The notes under the pieces are model-generated. The model was not told the DNA's origin. It saw nothing but the letters and a program-made list of their open reading frames with translations, and did no database searches. The position numbers and the translations under genes were made by a program. From Gordonia gummivorans (GTDB lineage: Bacteria > Actinomycetota > Actinomycetes > Mycobacteriales > Mycobacteriaceae), in assembly GCF_022513585.1 (NCBI RefSeq), contig NZ_JAKWBF010000011.1, positions 62,001 to 126,000 on the forward strand: 64,000 nucleotides of DNA. The letters run 5' to 3'. Below are positions 46,176 through 56,623 of this stretch, one piece after another. The stretch's first letter is position 1; every line of letters begins with the position of its first letter.

Positions 46176-48023
46176 TTGACGATTAGCTTCGCCGATACCA
46201 CCTTCACCGATCCGGCCCGGATTCGGAACTTCTGCATCATTGCCCACATCGACCATGGGAAATCGACCCTGGCCGATCGGATGTTGCAGCTCACCGGCGT
46301 CGTCGAAGAGCGCCAGATGCGTGCGCAGTACCTCGATCGCATGGACATCGAACGCGAGCGCGGCATCACCATCAAGGCACAGAACGTGCGGCTGCCCTGG
46401 AAGGTTGGGGACACCGACTACGTCCTGCACCTGATCGACACCCCCGGCCACGTCGACTTCACCTACGAGGTGTCGCGGGCACTGGAGGCGTGCGAGGGCG
46501 CGGTGCTACTGGTCGACGCGGCGCAGGGGATCGAGGCTCAGACGCTGGCGAACCTGTACCTCGCCATGGAAAACGATCTCACCATCATCCCGGTGCTGAA
46601 CAAGATCGACCTTCCCGCCGCCGACCCCGACCGCTACGCCGCCGAGATCGCGCACATCGTGGGCTGCGAACCGGACGACGTGCTGCGGGTGTCGGGTAAG
46701 ACCGGTGCCGGCGTCACCGAACTGCTCGACGAGGTGATCAAGCTGGTGCCCGCCCCCGAGGGCGATCCGGATGCTCCGGCGCGGGCGATGATCTTCGACT
46801 CGGTCTACGACACCTACCGCGGCGTGGTCACCTACGTGCGTGTGGTGGACGGCAGGATCGTGCCGCGCGAGAAGATCGCCATGATGTCCACCGGCGCGAC
46901 CCATGAACTCCTCGAGGTCGGCATCGTCTCGCCCGAGCCGAAGCCGTCCAAGGGTCTCGGTGTCGGGGAGGTCGGTTACCTCATCACCGGCGTGAAGGAT
47001 GTGCGGCAGTCCAAGGTCGGTGACACCGTGACGACCGCGCGCAACGGTGCGACCCAAGCGCTCACCGGCTACCGCGAGCCGCGGCCGATGGTGTACTCAG
47101 GTCTGTATCCGGTGGACGGCTCGGATTACCCGGTGCTGCGCGAGGCACTGGACAAGCTGCAACTCAACGACGCCGCGCTCACCTACGAGCCGGAGACGTC
47201 GGTGGCGCTCGGCTTCGGATTCCGCTGCGGCTTCCTCGGGCTGCTGCACATGGAGATCACGCGTGAACGGCTCGAGCGTGAATTCGGGCTCGACCTCATC
47301 TCCACCGCCCCCAACGTCGTGTATCGCGTCGTGATGGAGGACGGCAGCGAGCACGTCGTCACCAACCCGTCGGACTGGCCGGAGGGCAAGACCCGCAACA
47401 TCTTCGAACCGATCGTGAAGACGACGGTCATCGCGCCCAGTGAGTTCATCGGCGCCATCATGGAGCTGTGCCAGTCCCGGCGCGGAGAGCTCGGTGGCAT
47501 GGACTATCTGTCCGAGACCCGCGTCGAACTGCGGTACACGCTGCCGCTCGCGGAGATCATCTTCGACTTCTTCGACGCACTGAAATCCCGAACCCGCGGC
47601 TACGCCAGCCTCGACTACGAGGAGGCGGGCGAGCAGGAGGCCGATCTCGTGAAGGTCGACATCTTGCTGCAGGGCGAGGCGGTCGACGCATTCAGTGCGA
47701 TCGTGCACCGGGAAGCCGCCTACACCTACGGCAACAAGATGGCGACCAAGCTCAAGGAACTGATCCCGCGCCAGCAGTTCGAGGTGCCGGTGCAGGCAGC
47801 GATCGGCTCCAAGATCATTGCGCGCGAGAACATTCGGGCCATCCGCAAGGACGTCCTCGCCAAGTGTTACGGCGGTGACATCAGCCGTAAGCGCAAACTG
47901 CTCGAGAAGCAGAAGGAAGGCAAGAAGCGGATGAAAACCATCGGGAGGGTCGACGTGCCGCAGGAGGCGTTCGTCGCGGCGCTGTCCACCGACGCGGTGG
48001 GTGACAAACCAAAGGGGAAGTGA
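46176..48023 (+). CDS. lepA: Translation elongation factor 4
   Basis: A 615-residue ribosomal GTPase. G1 is AHIDHGKST (about 23-31), G3 DTPGH, G4 NKID; the LepA-specific C-terminal domain ends with [16 protein letters not shown]. The start is odd: no ATG or GTG is in frame between the stop at 46110-46112 and the conserved region. TTG 46176 is the only usual start, but GGAG ends only two bases before it. ATT 46182 would have ideal spacing and is followed by the conserved SFADTTFT. Its stop overlaps the next ATG. Confidence 0.94.
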   Translation: MTISFADTTFTDPARIRNFCIIAHIDHGKSTLADRMLQLTGVVEERQMRAQYLDRMDIERERGITIKAQNVRLPWKVGDTDYVLHLIDTPGHVDFTYEVSRALEACEGAVLLVDAAQGIEAQTLANLYLAMENDLTIIPVLNKIDLPAADPDRYAAEIAHIVGCEPDDVLRVSGKTGAGVTELLDEVIKLVPAPEGDPDAPARAMIFDSVYDTYRGVVTYVRVVDGRIVPREKIAMMSTGATHELLEVGIVSPEPKPSKGLGVGEVGYLITGVKDVRQSKVGDTVTTARNGATQALTGYREPRPMVYSGLYPVDGSDYPVLREALDKLQLNDAALTYEPETSVALGFGFRCGFLGLLHMEITRERLEREFGLDLISTAPNVVYRVVMEDGSEHVVTNPSDWPEGKTRNIFEPIVKTTVIAPSEFIGAIMELCQSRRGELGGMDYLSETRVELRYTLPLAEIIFDFFDALKSRTRGYASLDYEEAGEQEADLVKVDILLQGEAVDAFSAIVHREAAYTYGNKMATKLKELIPRQQFEVPVQAAIGSKIIARENIRAIRKDVLAKCYGGDISRKRKLLEKQKEGKKRMKTIGRVDVPQEAFVAALSTDAVGDKPKGK

Positions 48024-50068
48024 TGTCAGTGGATTCGATCAATCCTGTTCTGGCCGAGAGTGATCTGCCCTACGGGCTACCGGATTTCGCGTCGATCTCC
48101 GACGATGACTTCTTGCCCGCATTTGCCACGGCGATGGCCGAACAGCTTCGGGAGGTCGAGGCGATCGCCGCAGATACCCGTCCGGCGACCTTTTCGAACA
48201 CCATTGAGGCGCTGGAACTCTCGGGTCGGGATCTGGCCCGGGCGAGCGGGACCTTCTTCAATCTCGTCGGCCCTGACACCAATCCGCAGCGAAATGCGAT
48301 CTCGCAGCAGCTCTCGACCGAGCTGACCGATCACGAGAACACGATCGCGATGAATCCGGTTCTGTTCAAGCGGATCTCGGATCTGCATGGTCGCGCGGAG
48401 GAGCTCGAACTGACCGAGCCGCAGCGTCGGCTGCTGGACAAGCGCTACCGCGAAGCGGTGCGCGCGGGCGCCGCACTGGGGCCCGACGAACAGGCTGAGA
48501 TGCGTCAAATCGCCTCCCGCCTGGCCTATCTCACCACCACCTTCTCGCAGAAGATTCTCGACGACACCAACGCCTCGGCGGTCCTCGTCGACGACGTATC
48601 GCAGTTGGACGGCATGTCGAAGGGTGAGATCGCCGCCGCGCGACGGGCCGCGGCGGACGCCGGGCACGACTCCGGCTACCTCATCGCACTCGAACTGCCG
48701 ACGAGCCAGTCCGCGGTGGAGACGTTGTCGGATGCAGGGGTTCGGCAGCGGGTCTTCGATGCGTCGGTGGCTCGCTGTTCTCGTGGAAACGACCACGACA
48801 CAACCGAACTCGTGTTGGAGATCGTCCGTCTGCGGGCGCGTCGGGCCGCATTGCTCGGCTACCGCGACCACGCCGAGTACGTCATCGCCGAGCAGACCGC
48901 ACCCGATCCCGCTGCCGTGGACGAGCTGTTGGGAGAGTTGGCCGTTTCGGCGATGCGCGCCGGTGGCCGGGAGTTGACGCGGCTCACCGAGTTCGCCGCA
49001 GGCGCCGACATCGGCGCCGCCGATTACAGCTACTGGCTAGCACGCGAGAAGCGGACGACCTCGACCGTTCCGCTCGACGACTTTGCCGACTACTGCGAAC
49101 TGAATGCGGTACTCGAGCGTGGCGTGTTCTACGCGGCCGGAAAACTCTACGGGCTGCGCTTCACCGAGCGCACCGACCTGGCCGGTTACCACCCGGACGT
49201 GCGCATCTGGGAGGTTTTCGACGACAGCGGCACCGGCATCGGGTTGTTCCTCGGCGACTTCTACGCGCGGTCATCGAAGCGGGGCGGCGCGTGGATGAGC
49301 AACATCGTCGACCAGTCGGAGGGGTTGGCGCAGCGTCCGGTCATCGTCAACGTGCTGAATCTGACGAAACCCGATGCGGGAGAACGGTGTCTGCTGACCA
49401 TGGATCAGCTCACCACACTGTTCCACGAGTTCGGACATGCCCTGCACGGTTTGTTGTCCGCGGTGGATTATCCGTCGCAGTCCGGTACGTCGGTACCCCG
49501 TGACTTCGTCGAGTTCCCGTCGCAGGTCAACGAGATGTGGGCGCTGCATCCCGACGTGCTCGCCAACTATGCGCGCCATCGCGAGACCGGGGAGCCGATC
49601 CCGGCCGAACTCGCCGACGCCGCCCGGGCTTCAGCGTCTTCCGAAAGTGCCCATGGCACCATCGAATACCTTGCGGCGTCGGCACTCGATCTCGCCTGGC
49701 ATCGGCTGACGGAAGACGAGGCCCAGGCTGTCGATGACGTGGAGGCCTTCGAAAAGCAGGCGTTGATCGACGCAGGTCTTGCGACCGAACTGATTCCGCC
49801 GCGCTATCGCAGTTCCTACTTCAATCACATCTTCGGCGGCGGCTATTCGGCGGGGTATTACTCCTACATCTGGTCGGAGGTGCTCGACGCCGAAACCGAG
49901 CAGTGGTTCCTCGCCGAAGGCGGGCTCGAACGCGAGAACGGTCGACGCTTCGCCGACGCCACACTGTCGCGCGGGGACAGCGTGGATCCGCTTGTCGCGC
50001 ATGAGGACTTGATCGGACGCAAAGCGCAGATTGCTCCGCTGCTCGAGCGTCGGGGTTTGACGGCCTGA
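48023..50068 (+). CDS. M3-family zinc metallopeptidase (dipeptidyl carboxypeptidase/oligopeptidase type)
   Basis: A 681-residue cytoplasmic peptidase that trims oligopeptides. The zinc motif HEFGH is at 468-472, with the third ligand Glu in FVEFPSQVNEMW. HIFGGGYSAGYYSYIW near the C-terminus matches the Dcp/OpdA substrate region. ATG 48023 overlaps the lepA stop (TGATG), with AAGGGG upstream; a GTG one codon earlier is less likely. No signal peptide. Confidence 0.92.
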   Translation: MSVDSINPVLAESDLPYGLPDFASISDDDFLPAFATAMAEQLREVEAIAADTRPATFSNTIEALELSGRDLARASGTFFNLVGPDTNPQRNAISQQLSTELTDHENTIAMNPVLFKRISDLHGRAEELELTEPQRRLLDKRYREAVRAGAALGPDEQAEMRQIASRLAYLTTTFSQKILDDTNASAVLVDDVSQLDGMSKGEIAAARRAAADAGHDSGYLIALELPTSQSAVETLSDAGVRQRVFDASVARCSRGNDHDTTELVLEIVRLRARRAALLGYRDHAEYVIAEQTAPDPAAVDELLGELAVSAMRAGGRELTRLTEFAAGADIGAADYSYWLAREKRTTSTVPLDDFADYCELNAVLERGVFYAAGKLYGLRFTERTDLAGYHPDVRIWEVFDDSGTGIGLFLGDFYARSSKRGGAWMSNIVDQSEGLAQRPVIVNVLNLTKPDAGERCLLTMDQLTTLFHEFGHALHGLLSAVDYPSQSGTSVPRDFVEFPSQVNEMWALHPDVLANYARHRETGEPIPAELADAARASASSESAHGTIEYLAASALDLAWHRLTEDEAQAVDDVEAFEKQALIDAGLATELIPPRYRSSYFNHIFGGGYSAGYYSYIWSEVLDAETEQWFLAEGGLERENGRRFADATLSRGDSVDPLVAHEDLIGRKAQIAPLLERRGLTA

Positions 50069-50077
50069 CGAGATCGT

Positions 50078-50112
50078 TAGCAATGGTGCGCGCGGCGCGC
50101 GCACCATTGCTA
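50078..50112. terminator. Bidirectional terminator between the M3 peptidase and GH15 genes
   Basis: A perfect 16-bp stem (50078-50093 with 50097-50112) with a 3-nt loop between convergent genes. Confidence 0.85.
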
Positions 50113-50116
50113 CCGG

Positions 50117-52132
50117 TCAGTGATTGGCCGGCTGGAACTGCCCGTAGTGGGATGCTTCCTCGGCGCGGATGACGTGCATGACCGCGTTGATCAGCGCGAG
50201 GTGGGTGAATGCCTGTGGGAAGTTCCCGAGGTGCTGGCCGGTCTCGGCGTCGATCTCCTCCGCATACAGCTTCAACGGACTCGAGTACGACAACAGCCTC
50301 TCGCACAACGTCTTCGCGCTCTCCAGCTCGCCGATCTCGACGAGTGCGGACACGAGCCAGAAGGAGCAGATCGTGAAGCTGCCCTCCTCGCCGCTGAGTC
50401 CGTCGTCGGTCTCCTCGACCTTGTAGCGGAGCACGAGCCCGTTGACGGTGAGTTCTTCGGCGATCGCGAGAACCGTTGCGCGGACACGATGATCGTCGGA
50501 GGGAAGGAAGCGGAGCAGGGGAACCAGCAACAGTGACGCGTCGAGGGCATCGTTTCCGTAGCGTTGCGTGAACACGCCACGCTCGTTGACTCCGTGGGTG
50601 AGGATGTCGTCTTTGATCTCATCGGCGATCGCGGCCCACTCGCGCGCATACTTCTTCTCGCCGTGCATCGTCGCGAGGCGTGACCCGCGATCGAGGGCAA
50701 CCCAGCACATGACCTTCGACGAGGTGAAATGCTGTGGCTCGCCACGTACTTCCCAGATGCCGCGGTCCGGCTTCTGCCAGTTCTTGATGGCCTCTTCGAC
50801 CTGTGCCTTCAGAACCGGCCACAGTGTTTCGGGCACCGACTGGCTGGACTTGGTGTTGAGGTACACCGAGTCGAGCATGGTGCCCCAGATATCGTGTTGC
50901 GCTTGGTTGTACGCGCCATTGCCGATGCGCACCGGGCTCGCGCCGTCGTATCCGGACAAGTGGGTGAGTTCTTCTTCCTCGAGCGTGCGCTCACCGCCGA
51001 CGCCGTACATGACCTGCAACGGATGGTGTTCGCCGTTGGTGATGCCGGAGACGTCGGCGATGAAGGAGAAGAAGTCGTCGGCCTCGCGGTCGAGACCCAG
51101 CGTGTACAGGCCCCACAGCGCGAAGGTCGAGTCACGGACCCACGCGTACCGGTAGTCCCAATTGCGTTCACCCTGAGGGGTTTCCGGAAGCGACGTAGTC
51201 GCTGCCGCGAGCAGCGCGCCGGTCGGGGAATAGGTGAGTCCCTTGAGCGTCAACGCCGAACGCTGGAGGTGCGTGCGCCAGGGATGGTCGGGGAAGGAGC
51301 CGATGTTGATCCACTGCCGCCAGCACTCCGACGTCGCCCACATCTTCTGGGCGGCCTCCTCGAAGTTCTGTGGGGCGGGCTGCTTCGACCAGCTGAGCGC
51401 GACAAACCGGTCGTCGCCCTCCACAAGGCGAGTTCGCGCACGGGCCTCGCGGCCTTCCAGACCCAGCCGGAGATCGGTGGTCAGTTTCAACGTAGGCGTC
51501 TCGGCATCCGTCTTGAAGGCGGTGGCGATCGCCTCGCCGTAGGCCGGGCCGGAGTACTCCCAATTGGTCAGCGCGCGGTTGTAGTCGAAGGCCGGCTCGC
51601 AACTCATCGACAACTCGACCGTCCCGGACACGCACCGCACGGTCCGCAACAAGATGTGTTCGGCATCCCAGTCGGTAGGCGTCCGGCGATGGGTGGTGGA
51701 GCGCTTGTCGTTGTCGTGCCACGGACCCATCACGAGCGCGTCACGCACCACGATCCAACCGGTGTCGGTCTGCCAGGTCGTCTCCACCATGAGGCTGCCC
51801 GGGAGGTAGCGGCGATCCACCGGGACGTTGACGCCATAGGGTGCCAACCGGAAATGACCGGCGCTGCGATCGAGAACCGCGCCGAAGATGCTCGGCGAAT
51901 CCGGGCGCGGCACGCACATCCACTCCACCGAACCGTCGCGCGCGATGAGGCAGTTGGTCTCGGTGTCGGACAGAAAGGCGTAGTCGCCGATCGGCGGAAA
52001 CGCGCTCGACGGAGCACCGTGATGGGCGTGGGTTTGCGCGCCCGCAGCATGCAGCGACGACCCGGTGACATCCTCCACGGACTTCGTGGAGCCCGGCAAC
52101 TCGGTTACGGTGGAATCGTCAGTCGCTGTCAT
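50117..52132 (-). CDS. Glycoside hydrolase family 15, trehalase-type
   Basis: A 671-residue protein. The N-terminal beta-sandwich domain begins at PPIGDYAFLSDTETNCLI and the (alpha/alpha)6 barrel follows from about 290. ERNWDYRYAWVRDS and the C-terminal SGEEGSFTICSFWLV (probable catalytic Glu) are family signatures. The mycobacterial homologue (Rv2402/MSMEG_4535) is a phosphate-dependent trehalase, so trehalose hydrolysis is likely over glucoamylase activity. The start at 52132 avoids a long Arg/Thr-rich extension that runs antisense into the next small gene. Confidence 0.88.
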   Translation of the reverse strand: MTATDDSTVTELPGSTKSVEDVTGSSLHAAGAQTHAHHGAPSSAFPPIGDYAFLSDTETNCLIARDGSVEWMCVPRPDSPSIFGAVLDRSAGHFRLAPYGVNVPVDRRYLPGSLMVETTWQTDTGWIVVRDALVMGPWHDNDKRSTTHRRTPTDWDAEHILLRTVRCVSGTVELSMSCEPAFDYNRALTNWEYSGPAYGEAIATAFKTDAETPTLKLTTDLRLGLEGREARARTRLVEGDDRFVALSWSKQPAPQNFEEAAQKMWATSECWRQWINIGSFPDHPWRTHLQRSALTLKGLTYSPTGALLAAATTSLPETPQGERNWDYRYAWVRDSTFALWGLYTLGLDREADDFFSFIADVSGITNGEHHPLQVMYGVGGERTLEEEELTHLSGYDGASPVRIGNGAYNQAQHDIWGTMLDSVYLNTKSSQSVPETLWPVLKAQVEEAIKNWQKPDRGIWEVRGEPQHFTSSKVMCWVALDRGSRLATMHGEKKYAREWAAIADEIKDDILTHGVNERGVFTQRYGNDALDASLLLVPLLRFLPSDDHRVRATVLAIAEELTVNGLVLRYKVEETDDGLSGEEGSFTICSFWLVSALVEIGELESAKTLCERLLSYSSPLKLYAEEIDAETGQHLGNFPQAFTHLALINAVMHVIRAEEASHYGQFQPANH

Positions 52133-52250
52133 GGCTATATCATTGCGATCGACCCGGGTTGCCGCCACTCGACGTGGGGTACAGGCTCCCGGGTTTGCAA
52201 TCACGTTGAACAAAAGTCGGCCAGTCGCCGCGATGGGTGAGGTGAAACCG

Positions 52251-52451
52251 GTGTCGTCCTTCTTTACCTGGTGGGATGGCGTGGAGGAATGGCTCACCGG
52301 ACTCTCGTTCGTTCCGCAACTCCTGGTCACTCTTGCGGTTGTCGTACCGGTCGCAATCGTCACCGCAATCGTGCTGAACCTGCTGGTCGAGGGCGTGCTG
52401 TCGGTGCTCGACCGCCGCCGCTTCGCCGACGACGACGGAACCGGGTTGTAG
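52251..52451 (+). CDS. Small membrane protein upstream of the sulfate transporter
   Basis: About 66 residues with one strong transmembrane helix (LLVTLAVVVPVAIVTAIVL), preceded by FFTWWDGVEEWLTGL and ending RRRFADDDGTGL. GTG 52251 has GAGG eight bases upstream; ATG 52233, without one, is an alternative. The position fits Rv2401A, an uncharacterised small membrane protein between the GH15 gene and subI. A role with the sulfate transporter is only suggested by position. Confidence 0.65.
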   Translation: MSSFFTWWDGVEEWLTGLSFVPQLLVTLAVVVPVAIVTAIVLNLLVEGVLSVLDRRRFADDDGTGL

Positions 52452-52454
52452 GCC

Positions 52455-52532
52455 GTGATCCGTTCTCGCGTAACCCTCGCACTGATCGCGCTGGTCATCC
52501 TGGTCGTTCTGGCCTGGTTCCTCACCCGCTAA
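52455..52532 (+). CDS. 25-residue single-helix membrane peptide
   Basis: GTG 52455 to TAA 52532, three bases after the previous stop. The product starts MIRSRVTLALIALV, continues as one hydrophobic helix and ends WFLTR, a classic small membrane protein with basic ends. 20 of 25 third positions are G or C, like the neighbours. The ribosome-binding site is weak, so coupling to the previous gene is likely. Confidence 0.5.
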   Translation: MIRSRVTLALIALVILVVLAWFLTR

Positions 52533-52655
52533 CACACTCGGACGCCCTTTCCGATCACCCCAGATTCAACGTGCCGAGTAGCTCCTCGCCGGGGTTAGCG
52601 TTATCCGGTCAAACAAGCGTGAGCCCGGACGACGGGCGTGGTGAGGAGGGGGCCG

Positions 52656-53789
52656 ATGACCGGTCACAGGCGGGGTCAGGCGCGCCATCGATGGCGCAGT
52701 ATCTTGCTCGGTTCGGTGGCGTTGGCCACGATCGCGACGCTCGTGTCCGCCTGCGGCGGAGGCTCGACCGACGAGCCGGGCGGCGTCGACATCTCCAGTG
52801 GAAGTCGTCACCTGAACCTGGTCGCCTACGCGGTCCCCAAGCCAGGTTTCGATCACGTCATCCCCGCATTCCGGGCGACGCCGGAGGGCGCCGACATCGG
52901 CTTCTCCGCGTCCTACGGTGCATCGGGCGACCAGTCGCGCAAGGTGGCCCGACACGTGCCGGCCGACGTGGTGAACTTCTCCGTCGAACCCGACATCACC
53001 CGGCTCGTCAAGGCCGGCCTGGTCGACGAGGACTGGAAGAAGGCCGCACCCAACAACAGCACGCCGTTCGGCTCGGTGGTCGCGCTCGTGGTGCGCAAGG
53101 GCAACCCCAAGAACATCCACGACTGGGACGACCTGCTCAAGCCGGGTGTCGAGGTGGTGACCCCGAACCCGGGCAGCTCCGGGTCGGCGAAGTGGAATCT
53201 GCTCGCTCCGTTCGCGGCCAAGAGCAATGGTGGTCAGAACATCGACGCCGGCCTGGACTACATCTCGGCCCTTGTACGCGATCACATCAAGGTGCAGCCG
53301 AAGTCCGGTCGTGAGGCGACCACCGCTTTCGAGCAGGGGCAGGGCGATGTCCTGATCAGCTACGAGAACGAGGCGATCATGCTCAATCGGGCCAACGCGA
53401 CCGCCGCGCCCGACAACCAGGTCGACTATGTGATCCCGCCGCAGACGTTCAAGATCGAGAACCCGGTCGCCGTGGTCAACACCACCGAAGACCGTGCCGG
53501 GGCCAACGCCTTCCTGCAGTTCCTGTTCACGCCGCAGGCGCAGCGCATCTGGGCCGAGCAGGGCTTCCGTCCGGTGCTGCCCGAGGTCATCGCGTCGACC
53601 AAACCGCTGTTCCCCGGTGACATCGCCAAGCTCTGGACCATCAAGGACCTCGGTGCGGTCCTCGGCGAAACCGCCCCCGTCGACGACAAGGGCAAGAAGC
53701 TGACCGGCTGGAAGGCCGTCGACAAGGTGCTCTTCGACTCGAAGTCGGGCGAGATCACCGAGATCTACAAGTCGGGAGGACAGCAATGA
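52656..53789 (+). CDS. subI: Sulfate-binding lipoprotein of the sulfate ABC transporter
   Basis: A 377-residue lipoprotein. The signal peptide ends in the lipobox LVSAC with Cys33 as the lipidated residue. The mature part is a type 2 periplasmic-binding fold of the Sbp/CysP family, with SYGASGDQSRKV (sulfate-binding loop) and NPGSSGSAKWNLLA. GAGGAGGGGG precedes the ATG. It heads a tightly coupled operon, subI-cysT-cysW-cysA (Rv2400c-Rv2397c order). Confidence 0.95.
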   Translation: MTGHRRGQARHRWRSILLGSVALATIATLVSACGGGSTDEPGGVDISSGSRHLNLVAYAVPKPGFDHVIPAFRATPEGADIGFSASYGASGDQSRKVARHVPADVVNFSVEPDITRLVKAGLVDEDWKKAAPNNSTPFGSVVALVVRKGNPKNIHDWDDLLKPGVEVVTPNPGSSGSAKWNLLAPFAAKSNGGQNIDAGLDYISALVRDHIKVQPKSGREATTAFEQGQGDVLISYENEAIMLNRANATAAPDNQVDYVIPPQTFKIENPVAVVNTTEDRAGANAFLQFLFTPQAQRIWAEQGFRPVLPEVIASTKPLFPGDIAKLWTIKDLGAVLGETAPVDDKGKKLTGWKAVDKVLFDSKSGEITEIYKSGGQQ

Positions 53790-54667
53790 GTGCACCCGTG
53801 CAAGAACCGGCGCCCGCCGGTCCGGATCGGTCGGAGTCTGCTCCGCCCGGTGGATTCCTGGGCCGGTCCAAGACCTTCAGTGGTGTGTCACCGCTGCAGA
53901 TCGGTGTGGCCTGGCTCTGGTTGAGCGTCATCGTGCTGCTGCCGCTCGCGGCCATCACCGTGCAGTCCTTCGACGACGGGTGGAGCGGCTTCGCCGATGC
54001 CGTCACCGACCCGGCCGCACTGGATGCGCTGCGCATCACGGTGCTGGTGTCGATCGTCGTGGCCCTGATCAACGTCGTCTTCGGCACCATCATCGCCTGG
54101 GTGCTCGTGCGCGACGACTTCTGGGGCAAGGGTTTTGTCAACTCGATCATCGACCTCCCGTTCGCGTTGCCCACCATCGTCGCGAGCCTTGTGCTGCTGT
54201 CGCTCTACGGCCCCAACAGCCCGATCGACATCCACCTCAACGCCACCCAGCCGGCGCTGGTTATTGCCCTCACCTTCGTGACGCTCCCGTTCGTCGTGCG
54301 CCAGGTGCAGCCCGTGCTGCTCGAGCTCGACAAGGACGTGGAAGAGGCGGCGGCCGTGCTCGGCGCCAGCAACTTCGTGACCTTCACCAAGATCGTGCTG
54401 CCGGCGCTGCTGCCCGCCATCCTCACCGGCGCCGGTCTGGCGTTCACCCGCGCCATCGGCGAGTTCGGTTCGGTCGTCTTGATCGGCGGCAACATTCCCG
54501 GCGAGACGCAGGTGGCCTCGCAGTACATCCAGCAGCAGATCGAGGTCGACGAACCGGTCAACGCGGCAGCCGTCTCGGTGGCCCTGCTGGCCATCGCGTT
54601 CGTCACGCTGTTCGTCCTGCGGCTGGCCGGTCGTCGGCAGTCGGTGCGAGAGGAGAATGACCAGTGA
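53786..54667 (+). CDS. cysT: Sulfate ABC transporter permease CysT
   Basis: A 293-residue inner-membrane permease with about six helices. The EAA loop reads EEAAAVLGASNFVTFTKIVLP, contacting the ATPase. The first 45 residues are a Pro/Gly-rich cytoplasmic extension. Starts and stops overlap neighbours by four bases (ATGA with subI, GTGA with cysW). Confidence 0.95.
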   Translation: MSAPVQEPAPAGPDRSESAPPGGFLGRSKTFSGVSPLQIGVAWLWLSVIVLLPLAAITVQSFDDGWSGFADAVTDPAALDALRITVLVSIVVALINVVFGTIIAWVLVRDDFWGKGFVNSIIDLPFALPTIVASLVLLSLYGPNSPIDIHLNATQPALVIALTFVTLPFVVRQVQPVLLELDKDVEEAAAVLGASNFVTFTKIVLPALLPAILTGAGLAFTRAIGEFGSVVLIGGNIPGETQVASQYIQQQIEVDEPVNAAAVSVALLAIAFVTLFVLRLAGRRQSVREENDQ

Positions 54668-55614
54668 GGATTTCGCCGTTCACGCGCTACACGCTGCGCA
54701 CCATTGCGCTGATCTACCTGTTCGTGCTGCTCGTCGTGCCGGTGGCGTTGATCTTCTGGCGTTCGTTCGAGCATGGCCTCGGGCAGTTCTGGGAGTGGAT
54801 CACCACGCCCGCAGCGATTTCCGCGTTGCAGCTGAGCTTGCTGATCGTGGCCATCGTGGTGCCGCTCAACGTGATCTTCGGTGTCGCCACGGCGCTGGCC
54901 CTGGTGCGAGGACGCTTCCCAGGAAAGTCGTTCCTGCAGTCCGTCGTCGACCTGCCGTTCGCGGTGTCTCCGGTTGTGGTCGGCGTCGCGCTCATCATGT
55001 TGTGGGGTTACGGCGGATGGTTCGGCGGAATCGAGAGCACCGGATTCCGGATCATCTTCGGATTCCCCGGCCTCGTCCTGGCCACGTTGTTCGTGACGTT
55101 GCCGTTCGTGGTGCGCGAGGTGGAACCGGTCTTGCACGAGATCGGTACCGAGCAGGAGCAGGCGGCCGCCACCCTCGGCGCCAACGCCTGGCAGACCTTC
55201 AGCCGGATCACCCTTCCGGCGATCCGCTGGGGTCTCACCTACGGCGTGGTGCTGACCGTTGCCCGCTCGCTCGGTGAGTACGGAGCGGTGACGATGGTGT
55301 CGTCGAACTACCCGGGCATCTCGCAAACGCTGACGCTGCTGGTCCACTCGCGATACACCGACGACTACAACGAGTACGGCGCGTATGCGGCCGCAACACT
55401 CCTGATGCTGGTGGCGATCCTCGTCCTGGTCGCGATGTCGCTCATCGAGCGTCGCGTCAAGGGTCGCTACGACCGCGCCAGCCAGTCCTACACAGATCAA
55501 TCCGCCGAGGGGGGCGACGACGACGTCGACCTCGACGAACTCGAACTGACCGTCCCGCACGGTCCCCAATCCGTTGATGCGCGGCAGCTCATCGAACACA
55601 AGGAAGGCGTCTGA
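54664..55614 (+). CDS. cysW: Sulfate ABC transporter permease CysW
   Basis: A 316-residue permease that pairs with CysT. The EAA loop is [20 protein letters not shown]. The last 45 residues are an acidic tail ([18 protein letters not shown]) beyond the usual length. GTG start overlaps the cysT stop; cysA begins one base after its stop. Confidence 0.95.
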   Translation: MRISPFTRYTLRTIALIYLFVLLVVPVALIFWRSFEHGLGQFWEWITTPAAISALQLSLLIVAIVVPLNVIFGVATALALVRGRFPGKSFLQSVVDLPFAVSPVVVGVALIMLWGYGGWFGGIESTGFRIIFGFPGLVLATLFVTLPFVVREVEPVLHEIGTEQEQAAATLGANAWQTFSRITLPAIRWGLTYGVVLTVARSLGEYGAVTMVSSNYPGISQTLTLLVHSRYTDDYNEYGAYAAATLLMLVAILVLVAMSLIERRVKGRYDRASQSYTDQSAEGGDDDVDLDELELTVPHGPQSVDARQLIEHKEGV

Positions 55615-55615
55615 C

Positions 55616-56617
55616 ATGTCGATCTCGGTTATCGGTGCCAACAAGCGCTACGGCGACTTCGCCGCCCTCGACGACGTATCGATCGAGATTCCCGACGGGT
55701 CGTTGACGTCGCTGCTGGGTCCGTCGGGATCCGGCAAGTCGACGCTGCTGCGGGCCATCGCCGGCCTGGACAGTCTCGATTCGGGCACCGTCATCATCAG
55801 CGGCAGCGACGTGTCGGGTCTGGCGCCGCAGAAGCGCGACATCGGATTCGTCTTCCAGCACTACGCCGCGTTCAAGCACCTCAACGTGCGCGACAATGTG
55901 GCGTTCGGGCTCAAGGTCCGCAAGCGTCCCAAGGACCAGATCGACGCCAAGGTCGACGAGCTCCTGGAGATCGTCGGACTGACCGGATTCCAGAAGCGCT
56001 ATCCCGCACAGCTTTCCGGTGGACAGCGGCAGCGCATGGCGCTGGCACGCGCGCTGGCCGTCGATCCGCAGGTACTGCTGCTCGACGAGCCGTTCGGTGC
56101 TCTCGACGCGAAGGTCCGTGAGGATCTGCGCAAATGGTTGCGTCGGCTTCACGACGAGGTGCACGTCACCACGGTGCTCGTGACGCACGACCAGCAGGAG
56201 GCGCTCGACGTCAGCGACAGCATCGCCGTGCTCAACAAGGGCCGGATCGAGCAGATCGGTTCACCCGAGGATCTCTACGACCGTCCGGTCAACGAGTTCG
56301 TCGCGTCGTTCCTCGGCTCCACGGTTCGCCTCAACGGAGAACTGGTGCGGCCGCACGACATTCGCATCGGCCGCCGTCCGGAGCTGGCGCTGCCCGCAGC
56401 CGATCCGGCGCTGGACACCGGTGTCATCAAGGCGACAGTGCAGCGTGTCGTCGCACTGGGATTCGAGACCCGGGTCGAGTTGGTGGCCGCTGCGACCGGC
56501 GACGAATTCCAGGCGCAGATCACCCGTGGCGACGCCAATGCCCTGAATCTGCAACCGGGCGAGGAGATCTACGCCCGCGCGACGAAGGTGGCTGCACTCA
56601 GCGCGGTGGGAGTCTGA
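55616..56617 (+). CDS. cysA: Sulfate/thiosulfate ABC transporter ATPase
   Basis: A 333-residue ATPase. Walker A GPSGSGKS spans 35-42, signature LSGGQRQR is at about 138-145, Walker [12 protein letters not shown] follows, and a C-terminal TOBE-like domain (about 235-333) may sense sulfur status. The start at 55616 is the first Met of the conserved N-terminus. It is the last gene of the transporter operon; a structured inverted array follows. Confidence 0.95.
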   Translation: MSISVIGANKRYGDFAALDDVSIEIPDGSLTSLLGPSGSGKSTLLRAIAGLDSLDSGTVIISGSDVSGLAPQKRDIGFVFQHYAAFKHLNVRDNVAFGLKVRKRPKDQIDAKVDELLEIVGLTGFQKRYPAQLSGGQRQRMALARALAVDPQVLLLDEPFGALDAKVREDLRKWLRRLHDEVHVTTVLVTHDQQEALDVSDSIAVLNKGRIEQIGSPEDLYDRPVNEFVASFLGSTVRLNGELVRPHDIRIGRRPELALPAADPALDTGVIKATVQRVVALGFETRVELVAAATGDEFQAQITRGDANALNLQPGEEIYARATKVAALSAVGV

Positions 56618-56623
56618 ACCTGG

